From assembly GCF_000993785.3 (NCBI RefSeq), contig NZ_CP009922.3, forward strand, positions 992,001-1,056,000: a DNA stretch of 64,000 bases, read 5' to 3'. The notes beneath the pieces were generated by a model. It had not been told where the DNA came from. It saw only the letters and a program-made list of their open reading frames with translations, and did not search any database. Numbering within the stretch: position 1 is the stretch's first letter; every line of letters starts with the position of its first letter. Shown here piece after piece: positions 38,359 through 44,975 of this stretch. Origin of the DNA: Streptomyces xiamenensis (GTDB lineage: Bacteria; Actinomycetota; Actinomycetes; Streptomycetales; Streptomycetaceae). Both the position numbers and the translations under genes were made by a program.

Positions 38359-39024
38359 CTACTTGCGCTGCTTCTTCTCCTCGGCGTCCTGAATCACGGC
38401 CTCCGCCACCTGATGCATCGACAACCGCCGGTCCATCGACGTCTTCTGAATCCACCGGAACGCCGCCGGCTCGGACAGCCCGTACTGCGTCTGCAGCACA
38501 CTCTTCGCCCGGTCCACCAGCTTCCGGGTCTCCAGCCGCTGCGCCAGGTCGGCGACCTCCTGGGTGAGCGTCTTCAGCTCGGTGAAACGGGACACCGCGA
38601 TCTCGATGGCCGGGATCACATCGCTCTTGCTGAACGGCTTCACCAGGTACGCCATGGCGCCGGCGTCCCGCGCCCGCTCCACCAGGTCGCGCTGCGAGAA
38701 GGCGGTCAGCATCAGCACCGGGGCGATGCCCTCCCCGGCGATCTTCTCGGCGGCGGAGATGCCGTCCATGACCGGCATCTTCACATCGAGGATGACCAGA
38801 TCCGGCGCCAGCTCCCGCGCCAGCTCAACGGCCCGCTCACCGTCACCGGCCTCACCGACGACGGAGTACCCCTCCTCCTCCAGCATCTCTTTGAGATCCA
38901 GCCGGATCAGGGCCTCGTCCTCGGCGATGACGACACGGGTGGTCAGCGGCGGCACATGCGCGCTTCCCGCGCCGGTGCCGGTGTCGGTGCCAGTGGGCTC
39001 GTCGGGGACCTCGGGGGTGCTCAC
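38359..39024 (-). CDS. pdtaR: ANTAR-domain response regulator (PdtaR-type antiterminator)
   Basis: Two-component response regulator of 221 residues acting on RNA. After a 28-residue Thr/Gly-rich lead, the receiver domain (about 30-145) has TRVVIAEDEALIRLDLKEML, the phospho-acceptor Asp in VILDVKMPVMDG, MLTAFS and YLVKPFS. The C-terminal ANTAR domain (about 160-215) reads LVDRAKSVLQTQYGLSEPAAFRWIQ and MDRRLSMHQVAEAVI, a classic three-helix unit that binds paired hexaloop RNA hairpins. GTG 39024 is chosen: GAGGAG precedes it and homologues start with a short disordered segment. The cognate histidine kinase (PdtaS-like) is not in the window, as is normal for this family. Confidence 0.95.
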   Translation of the reverse strand: MSTPEVPDEPTGTDTGTGAGSAHVPPLTTRVVIAEDEALIRLDLKEMLEEEGYSVVGEAGDGERAVELARELAPDLVILDVKMPVMDGISAAEKIAGEGIAPVLMLTAFSQRDLVERARDAGAMAYLVKPFSKSDVIPAIEIAVSRFTELKTLTQEVADLAQRLETRKLVDRAKSVLQTQYGLSEPAAFRWIQKTSMDRRLSMHQVAEAVIQDAEEKKQRK

Positions 39025-39083
39025 GATGCTCCTCGTTTCCTGCCAGAAGGGGGCACCCACGAGACTACCTATCCGGGATAAGT

Positions 39084-39111
39084 TTGAGGCACGGCGGGTT
39101 TCCGGTAGCCT
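39084..39111 (+). promoter_or_regulatory. Promoter of the tRNA gene
   Basis: TTGAGG and TAGCCT are separated by 16 nt, and the start point would fall about 8 nt before the mature tRNA 5' end. This is the layout of a housekeeping tRNA promoter and suggests that the tRNA gene is transcribed. Confidence 0.6.
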
Positions 39112-39125
39112 TCACTTCGCAGGGC

Positions 39126-39198
39126 GCCCCGGTAGCCCAGCGGAAGAGGCAGTGCTCTCAAACAGCATACAGCGTGGGTTCGAATCCCACCCGGGGCA
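39126..39198 (+). tRNA. tRNA with anticodon CAA, short variable loop (atypical tRNA-Leu)
   Basis: A 73-nt cloverleaf folds cleanly. The acceptor is GCCCCGG / CCGGGGC with discriminator A73, and the D-arm is GCC...GGC with GG in the loop. The anticodon stem is GTGCT/AGCAT with loop CTCAAAC (anticodon CAA, leucine codon UUG). The variable loop is only ACAGC, and the T-arm is GTGGG-TTCGAAT-CCCAC. CCA is not encoded. Bacterial tRNA-Leu normally belongs to class II with a long variable arm of ten or more bases; this one has class I architecture. It may therefore be a phage- or element-derived tRNA, a diverged or mischarged species, or non-functional. A promoter-like sequence lies directly upstream. 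Confidence 0.85.
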
Positions 39199-39317
39199 CA
39201 TTACCTTCGATTCCAAGGTGCAGGATCGTTGGTTCTTCACCGTGGACCATCGCACACATTCGGGTGAACATCCCAGCGGATGCCCCGGAGCGATTTGGTG
39301 CGGGCCAGCATCACCCC

Positions 39318-40097
39318 ATGGAACAGCACGGATATGCGATCCGCTCACATGCCCTCGCCATGATCAGGCAGGGCGCTTCTTACGCCGAAGTGTCCAATCG
39401 ACTCAACGTCCCACACGGCACCATCAGCTGGTGGCGCCACGAAGAGCGGCGGGCGCTGGGGATCACGATCGAACGCACTCATGATTGCCCACGATGCTGT
39501 CCGCGTGACTTCGACCGCAGGGCATACAGCTACGTACTCGGGCTCTATCTCGGCGATGGCCACATCGTCTCCAAGCCGAAGCAACACCACCTGTCGATCT
39601 TCTGCTGTGACTCATGGCCGGGGCTGATCACGGCAGCGGAAGACGCCATGCGAGCAGTCATGCCGCTGCCCCGAGTCCGGCGGCGCCAGCTGACCGGCTG
39701 CACCGAAGTGAAGTCCTTCACCAGGCACTGGACATGCCTTTTCCCTCAGCACGGCCCCGGCAAGAAGTACCGGCGACGCGTCGCTCTCGAAGCCTGGCAG
39801 CAGGACATCGTTGAAGCGCACCCTTGGGAGTTCATCCGGGGGCTCATCCACTCCGATGGCTGCCGGATCGTCAACTGGACGACCAAGGTCGTTGGCGGGG
39901 AGCGGAAACGGTATGAGTACCCGCGTTACTTCTTCAGCAACAAGTCCGACGACATCCGGGCCCTGTTCACCGAAGCCCTGCGCATGGTTGGCGTCCGGTG
40001 GACGATCCTGGCGCGCGGCGCTGACCCGTTCAACGTTTCTGTGGCTCGCAAGGAGTCCGTGGCGCTCATGGATGCTCACGTCGGGGCGAAGTATTGA
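39318..40097 (+). CDS. HTH-LAGLIDADG homing endonuclease-like protein
   Basis: A 259-residue protein beginning with a helix-turn-helix (about 6-45: AMIRQGASYAEVSNRLNVP, HGTISWWRHEERR), then a Cys pair region (CPRCCPRD) and two LAGLIDADG-like motifs: YVLGLYLGDGHI at about 72-83 and FIRGLIHSDGCRI at about 172-184, both with the catalytic acidic residue (D80, D180). The C-terminal FFSNKSDDIRALFTEALRMVGV is typical of free-standing LAGLIDADG endonucleases. Such proteins cut specific DNA sites. Base composition is visibly less GC-rich than its neighbours, with codons such as CTT, GTA and GAA, suggesting acquisition. It starts 119 bp after the tRNA and may be a mobile rider there. ATG 39318 has no strong ribosome site. 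Confidence 0.8.
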   Translation: MEQHGYAIRSHALAMIRQGASYAEVSNRLNVPHGTISWWRHEERRALGITIERTHDCPRCCPRDFDRRAYSYVLGLYLGDGHIVSKPKQHHLSIFCCDSWPGLITAAEDAMRAVMPLPRVRRRQLTGCTEVKSFTRHWTCLFPQHGPGKKYRRRVALEAWQQDIVEAHPWEFIRGLIHSDGCRIVNWTTKVVGGERKRYEYPRYFFSNKSDDIRALFTEALRMVGVRWTILARGADPFNVSVARKESVALMDAHVGAKY

Positions 40098-40215
40098 GTG
40101 CCTCACGGGCAGCCTCCTCCCGCTCGTACCGGCGGCGGGCCGCCTCGTAGGCGACCCCCGCTCCGGGGCGGCTCATGACCTCGTTGCGCAGTTTCTGCCA
40201 GTTCGCATGCCTCAT
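40066..40215 (-). pseudogene. Truncated antitoxin-like N-terminal fragment
   Basis: A short 49-residue frame starting ATG 40215 (MRHANWQKLRNEVMSRPGA) with YEAARRYEREEAAREAL after it. This resembles the N-terminal helix of XRE-type (HigA-like) antitoxins, which normally continue into a helix-turn-helix domain; here the frame ends soon after and overlaps the 3' end of the LAGLIDADG gene by 32 bp. It is likely a gene remnant interrupted or replaced by the neighbouring insertion. The assignment rests on a short, weak resemblance and could be fortuitous. Confidence 0.35.
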
Positions 40216-40237
40216 TGGCGCGAGCGTACTCGCTTGC

Positions 40238-40987
40238 CTACTCCCCGTAGTACGGCAGCGTCGTGCCCGGGATCTCGTACTCCTGGCGGCGGCCGCACAT
40301 GCCGTAGCCGGCGGCCCTGGTGGGGGTGCTCGTGGTGATCCGCGCCTCCGCGAGGTGGGTGGGGTCCGCCTCGGCCAGTGCCTTGAGGTGTTCCTCCGTC
40401 CTGCGCGCGGCGGCCAGCGCCCCGTCCTGCCAGCGGGTGTGCCATTCGGCGACCTTCGGCGCCACCAGTCGCGCCGCCGCGCGGTGGAAGGCTTCCAGTG
40501 GGGCGGTGTCCCCGTCCCGCAGGGCCGTGCGCAGCACCTCGTACCCCGCGATGGCCAGGTCCCGGCGGGCCCGGGCCGCCGTTGCCACGGCCGGGCCCTC
40601 CTTGCCGGGCAGCGCGGCGGCGGCCGCGTACCGTTCGGCGTCGGCGAGGATCTCCGGCGGGAAGGTGAAGACGGCGTCGCCCGCCTCGGGGAGGCCGCTG
40701 TTCTGCATGAGGACGGTGACCCGCAGGGCGCCGTCGCCGTTGATCATCCGGTGGACGGTGCCGGGGGTGAACCAGGCGATGACGCCGGGGTGCAGCGGGG
40801 TTTCCGTGTAGCCGTCCGGTGTGAGGGTCTGCACCGCCCCCTCCCCCGCGGTCACCACGTAGGCCTCGGTGCAGGCGAGGTGCATGTGGGGGCTGCCGCC
40901 GCAGGCTCCGTCCGCCGCGAGCCAGTCGTAGGCGGAGATGTGGGAGACGCCGACGGCGCCGGGGAGGGGGTTGTGCAGGGTGGTCAT
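40238..40987 (-). CDS. Cupin domain-containing protein
   Basis: A 249-residue protein whose first half is a cupin beta-barrel: PHMHLACTEAYVVTAGEGAV (metal-binding His/Glu motif), then HPGVIAWFTPGTVHRMIN with the second His motif. The second half is mainly helical with arginine-rich patches and no known domain. It ends in YEIPGTTLPYYG. It is the third gene of an operon with a DUF6807 protein (16 bp upstream) and a Gfo/Idh/MocA dehydrogenase, all likely under one LacI-type operator. A sugar- or polyol-modifying isomerase, or a binding role, is plausible. Starts at ATG 40987. Confidence 0.85.
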   Translation of the reverse strand: MTTLHNPLPGAVGVSHISAYDWLAADGACGGSPHMHLACTEAYVVTAGEGAVQTLTPDGYTETPLHPGVIAWFTPGTVHRMINGDGALRVTVLMQNSGLPEAGDAVFTFPPEILADAERYAAAAALPGKEGPAVATAARARRDLAIAGYEVLRTALRDGDTAPLEAFHRAAARLVAPKVAEWHTRWQDGALAAARRTEEHLKALAEADPTHLAEARITTSTPTRAAGYGMCGRRQEYEIPGTTLPYYGE

Positions 40988-41003
40988 GTGTGCCGTCCCG
41001 TCC

Positions 41004-41942
41004 TTACCAGGGGTGGTGCTTGAGGTAGCCGGCGATGCGGTCGGTGTCCCATGCGCCGTCCGCCACCACGACGCGGTAGCGGTAGCGGAAGGATTCCCCG
41101 TCGGCGAGTTCGAACTCGTCGAAGAAGGCCCAGGAGAAGGCGACCGTGGGGATGGGGGTGGAGCGGACGAACCAGTGCGAGGGGTGGATGGCCGCCTCGC
41201 CGCTGTTCTCCGGGGCGTGGTCGAAGATGAGGGTGGAGTGGCCGTCGTGGTCGTCGTGCTGGGCGGTGAAGCCGATCCACGGCACGTCGGCGGCCGGTGT
41301 GCCCATGGTGTCGGCGTCGGTGCTGGGGCCGGTGGGGGTGATGACCTGGCCGCCGGTGAAGTCGCGGGGGCCGCGCCACTGGAGTCCGGTGTAGCCGGCC
41401 ATGGTGCGGCCGGCGGTGGTGGGGCTGCCGAAGCGCAGGGGTTCGCCGCGGACGTTGGTGAGGTCGATGGACCATTCCAGGGTCCAGGCGCCTTCGCCGG
41501 TGTCGGCGGAGTGCACGGCGAGGGTGCGGGTCTCGCGGGCCCAGTCCTGGCCGGCGTGGTTGACCCAGGTGAGGTTCTCGGTGATGTCGGCGCGGTCCTG
41601 GGTGGCGGTGACGGTGTCGAAGCCGTCGTGGCGCATGGAGCCGACCCGTTCGGGGATGCGCTGGTATCCCTGGCCGTGGATGTAGGAGTTGCCGCCCCAG
41701 AAGTTCTGTTCCGACAGGTGGCTGGCGGTCATCTGGACGCCCTTGTGCCAGCGGTGGTCGTTGGGCCGGTAGCCGGTGACGAGGTTGCCGGCGAGGGTGC
41801 GCAGGGGGTGGGCGTACGGCTTGGGGGATTCGTAGGCGTCCGGGTCGGGCCGGTAGACGTAGGCGAGGATGTCGGTGCCGGCGGCGGTGACGGTGATGCG
41901 GTCGCCGTGGGCGTGGGTGACGGTGAGGGGGGCGACGGTCAC
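41004..41942 (-). CDS. DUF6807 (PmoA-like) family protein
   Basis: A 312-residue protein of the DUF6807 family, often labelled PmoA although it is not a methane monooxygenase. Typical segments: YAHPLRTLAGNLVTGYRPNDHRWHKGVQMTASH-type start, NFWGGNSYIHGQGYQ, and HPSHWFVRSTPIPTVAFSWAFFDEF near the end. These proteins are beta-rich and usually accompany Gfo/Idh/MocA dehydrogenases in sugar utilisation clusters; their activity is not established. GTG 41942 overlaps the TGA of the dehydrogenase gene by 4 nt with GAGGAG upstream, so the genes are translationally coupled. No signal peptide is seen. Confidence 0.85.
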   Translation of the reverse strand: MTVAPLTVTHAHGDRITVTAAGTDILAYVYRPDPDAYESPKPYAHPLRTLAGNLVTGYRPNDHRWHKGVQMTASHLSEQNFWGGNSYIHGQGYQRIPERVGSMRHDGFDTVTATQDRADITENLTWVNHAGQDWARETRTLAVHSADTGEGAWTLEWSIDLTNVRGEPLRFGSPTTAGRTMAGYTGLQWRGPRDFTGGQVITPTGPSTDADTMGTPAADVPWIGFTAQHDDHDGHSTLIFDHAPENSGEAAIHPSHWFVRSTPIPTVAFSWAFFDEFELADGESFRYRYRVVVADGAWDTDRIAGYLKHHPW

Positions 41943-43096
41943 TGCTGCTCCTCGGTGGCGGGGGCCGGGGCCCAGTCGGGGTGGTTGCCGTGCATGGCGG
42001 TGTAGTAGGGGTCGCCCGCGGTGATCTCGCCGGCGTGCACGGGGCGGCCGGTGAAGGCGGCCTTGTACAGGGCGGCGTTGAGTTCGATGGTGCGGCGGGC
42101 GTCGTCGCCGCTGCCGGGTGGGCGGGTGCCGGCGCGGAAGGCGTCGATGATGCCGGCGAGCTGGGCGGCGTGGGAGCTGGGGGTGTTGTCGGGGTTGGTG
42201 CGCCACTGGGTGACGCGGTCCTCGTCGATGCCGGGCCGGGGGGTGTAGCGCCAGTCGTCGTTGGTGTGCCCGTAGAGGTGGGTGAGTTCGACGGTGGCGT
42301 CGTCGCAGTCGATGCGGATGCGGCTGACCTGGTCGGGGGAGAGCACGCTGTTGACGACGGTGGCGATGGTTCCGTCGGCGAAGCGGACGAGGGCGGTGGA
42401 GACGTCCTCGCTCTCGATGTCGTGGACGAGGCGGCCGGCGAGGGCGCGGATCTCGGTCCAGTCGCCGAGGAGGTGGAGCAGCAGGTCGGTCTGGTGGATG
42501 CCGTGGCCCATGGTGGGGCCGCCGCCCTCGGTGGCCCAGCGGCCGCGCCAGTCGACGGCGTAGTAGTCGGTGTCGCGGTACCAGGTGGTCTGGCAGTGGG
42601 CGACGCGTGGTGCGCCGAGTTCGCCGGTGGCCAGCAGGCGGCGGGCGTGGGTGGTGCCGGAGCCGTAGCGGTGCTGGGCGACGACGGCGGCGTAGGGGCC
42701 GTGGCCGGTGTCGTCACCTTCGGCGGCGGCGATGTCGTCGAATTCGGCGAGGGTGAGGCACAGCGGCTTCTCGGCCCAGACCCAGGCTCCGGCGGCCAGC
42801 GCGGCGAGGGCTTGCTGGTGGTGGAGGGAGGGTGGGGTGCCCAGGAGGACGAGCTCGGGGCGCTCGGTGGCGAGCATGGTGGCCAGGTCGGTGTGGCCGG
42901 TGACGGGGCCGATGCCGTCGATGGCGGTGGCCGTGGCGTGGAAGGCGTCGAGGCGGGCCTGGTCGATGTCGACGGCGGCGACGAGTTCGAGTTCGTCGAG
43001 GTGCGCGGCGATCGCGGGGAGGTGGGCGCCGGTGACGATGCCTCCGGTGCCGACGACGGCGGTGCGGATGCGGGTGCGGGCGGGCTGGTCAGCCAT
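41939..43096 (-). CDS. Gfo/Idh/MocA family oxidoreductase
   Basis: A 385-residue NAD(P)-dependent dehydrogenase. The Rossmann half has VVGTGGIVTGAHLPAI, AAVDIDQARL, VLLGTPPSLHHQQALAAL and the signature AEKPLCLTLAEFDD (EKP). The C-terminal alpha/beta half has GGGPTMGHGIHQTDLLLHLLGD with the catalytic HxxD-type HGIHQTD. Substrates of the family are sugars, inositols or their derivatives. It is the first gene of a three-gene operon behind a perfect LacI-type operator. No transporter or sugar kinase is in the operon, so the substrate remains unknown. ATG 43096 has AGGAG 10 nt upstream. Confidence 0.93.
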   Translation of the reverse strand: MADQPARTRIRTAVVGTGGIVTGAHLPAIAAHLDELELVAAVDIDQARLDAFHATATAIDGIGPVTGHTDLATMLATERPELVLLGTPPSLHHQQALAALAAGAWVWAEKPLCLTLAEFDDIAAAEGDDTGHGPYAAVVAQHRYGSGTTHARRLLATGELGAPRVAHCQTTWYRDTDYYAVDWRGRWATEGGGPTMGHGIHQTDLLLHLLGDWTEIRALAGRLVHDIESEDVSTALVRFADGTIATVVNSVLSPDQVSRIRIDCDDATVELTHLYGHTNDDWRYTPRPGIDEDRVTQWRTNPDNTPSSHAAQLAGIIDAFRAGTRPPGSGDDARRTIELNAALYKAAFTGRPVHAGEITAGDPYYTAMHGNHPDWAPAPATEEQQ

Positions 43097-43120
43097 GCGG
43101 TGCGACTCCTGGCTGTGCGA

Positions 43121-43136
43121 TAGTAAGCGCTTTCAA
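43121..43136. promoter_or_regulatory. cre-like LacI-family operator of the dehydrogenase operon
   Basis: On the minus strand TTGAAAGCGCTTACTA matches every position of the cre-type consensus WTGNAANCGNWNNCWW. It lies 25 bp upstream of the Gfo/Idh/MocA start, where it would overlap the promoter or transcription start. A LacI-family repressor responding to the pathway's sugar is expected; its gene is not in the window. Confidence 0.6.
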
Positions 43137-43236
43137 TCGGAAATCGCCAAAAGCCAACCATGCCGTCGCCCGGCATGACAAGGGGCGCCGCCCAATCTGC
43201 GCGGCGCCCGGAAGCGCTCCTTCCCGGTGCGCGTGC

Positions 43237-43267
43237 GCGCGTGTGCGAGGCGTACCCGCACACGCGC
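43237..43267 (-). terminator. Hairpin terminator after pyk
   Basis: Perfect 11-bp stem GCGCGTGTGCG / CGCACACGCGC with a 9-nt loop, 68 bp beyond the pyk stop codon and upstream of the dehydrogenase operon control region. Confidence 0.7.
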
Positions 43268-43334
43268 ACCGCGCCCCGCGGATGTCGGTGGGACGCCGGC
43301 GCGGGAGGTCGGAGCGGGGAGGTGGTGCGGGAGA

Positions 43335-44768
43335 TCAGTGCGGGGCGTCGTCCTCGCCGACGTGGTGCACGCGTACCAGGTTGGTGGTCCCGGCCATGGC
43401 GGGCGGCGACCCCGCGGTCACCACCACGATCTCGCCCTTGGCGCACCGGCCGATGCGCAGCAGCTGCTCATCCATCTGGCTCACCATCTCGTCGGTGGAG
43501 CGGACGGTGGGCACCAGGTAGGTCTCCACGCCCCAGGTGAGGGTGAGCTGGGCGTGGGTGGCGGGGTCGGGGGTGAAGGCGATGACGGGGATGGGCGAGC
43601 GGTACCGGGAGAGCCGGCGCGCGGTGTCGCCGCTCTGGGTGAAGGCGACCAGGAGCGTGGCGCCCAGGAAGTCGCCGATCTCGGCGGCGGCGCGGGCCAC
43701 GGCGCCGCCCTGGGTGCGGGGCTTGGTGGCCTCTTCCAGCGGTACGAGGCCGCGCGCGAGGACCTCTTCCTCGGCGGCGGTGACGATGCGGCTCATGGTG
43801 CGCACCGTCTCGATGGGGTAGCGGCCGACGCTGGTCTCGCCGGAGAGCATGACGGCGTCGGTGCCGTCCATGACGGCGTTGGCGACGTCGGATGCCTCGG
43901 CGCGGGTGGGGCGGGAGGCGTCGATCATGGAGTCGAGCATCTGGGTGGCGACGATGACCGGCTTGGCGTTGCGCTTGGCGAGCTTGATGGCGCGCTTCTG
44001 GAGCATCGGGACAACTTCGAGGGGCACTTCGACGCCGAGGTCGCCGCGGGCGACCATGATGCCGTCGAAGGCGTCGACGATGTCCTGGAGGTTCTCCTCG
44101 GCCTGCGGCTTCTCGATCTTCGCGATGACGGGGAGGAAGCGGCCCTCCTCGGCCATCACCCGGTGCACGTCCTTGATGTCGTCGCCGGTGCGCACGAAGG
44201 AGAGGGCGATGATGTCGACGCCGGTGCGCAGGGCCCAGCGCAGATCGTCGATGTCCTTGGTCGACAGGGCGGGTACGGAGACGGCGACGCCGGGGAGGTT
44301 GATGCCCTTGTGGTCGGAGATCATGCCGCCTTCGGCGACGGTGGTACGGATCTCCGGTCCTTCGACGGCGGTGACGTCGAGGGCGACGCGCCCGTCGTCG
44401 ATGAGGATGCGTTCACCGGGGCGCACGTCGGTGGCGAGTCCGGTGTACGTGGTGCCGCAGCGGTACTGGTCGCCCTCGATGTCCTCGGTGGTGATGGTGA
44501 ACGCGTCGCCGGGTTCAAGGAGTACGGGGCCTTCGCGGAAGCTGCCGAGCCGGATTTTCGGGCCCTGGAGATCGGCCAGAATTCCGATGCTGCGCCCCGA
44601 TTCGGCGGCGGCGCGGCGGACGCGCCGGTAGCGCTGTTCGTGATCGCGGTGGCCGCCGTGGCTGAGGTTGAGCCGGGCTACGTCCATTCCTGCTTCGACA
44701 AGCGCGGCGATGCGCTCATATGAGTCAGTGGCGGGCCCAAGTGTGCAGACAATTTTTGCTCGGCGCAT
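43335..44768 (-). CDS. pyk: Pyruvate kinase
   Basis: Final step of glycolysis: phosphoenolpyruvate plus ADP to pyruvate plus ATP. The 477-residue enzyme has KIVCTLGPATDSYERI, RLNLSHGGHRDH with the catalytic Arg and His/Asn surroundings, LADLQGPKIRLG, IAKIEKPQAEENL with the active-site Lys, VARGDLGVEVPLE, the helix ATQMLDSMI and NAVMDGTDAVMLSGETSVGRYP. The C-terminal allosteric domain includes LLVAFTQSGDTARRLSRYR. Length and order fit bacterial type I/II enzymes. ATG 44768 begins MRRAKIVCTLGP, the standard N-terminus, though the ribosome-binding site is weak. It is monocistronic. Confidence 0.98.
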   Translation of the reverse strand: MRRAKIVCTLGPATDSYERIAALVEAGMDVARLNLSHGGHRDHEQRYRRVRRAAAESGRSIGILADLQGPKIRLGSFREGPVLLEPGDAFTITTEDIEGDQYRCGTTYTGLATDVRPGERILIDDGRVALDVTAVEGPEIRTTVAEGGMISDHKGINLPGVAVSVPALSTKDIDDLRWALRTGVDIIALSFVRTGDDIKDVHRVMAEEGRFLPVIAKIEKPQAEENLQDIVDAFDGIMVARGDLGVEVPLEVVPMLQKRAIKLAKRNAKPVIVATQMLDSMIDASRPTRAEASDVANAVMDGTDAVMLSGETSVGRYPIETVRTMSRIVTAAEEEVLARGLVPLEEATKPRTQGGAVARAAAEIGDFLGATLLVAFTQSGDTARRLSRYRSPIPVIAFTPDPATHAQLTLTWGVETYLVPTVRSTDEMVSQMDEQLLRIGRCAKGEIVVVTAGSPPAMAGTTNLVRVHHVGEDDAPH

Positions 44769-44975
44769 ACCTCAACAGTAGGCCGTACCAGCGGGTAGAG
44801 AGCTATCGGAAAGTGACCAGGCAACGACCTGAAATTAAAGAGGCATTGACAACTCGCCCATGAGCAGAAGACCGCTCTTTTGAGCCGTCCGGCATTTCCG
44901 GGCGGCATATGTTCGGAATATTCAGACGGTTTCGATCCTCACCATCCCCTTCGGTCCGCAGGCCGGCCCCGGGAG

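Noticed and set aside
39612..40106. Minus-strand 164-codon frame opposite the LAGLIDADG gene
   Set aside because: It has no recognisable domain and is best explained as an antisense shadow; the plus-strand frame carries clear LAGLIDADG motifs.
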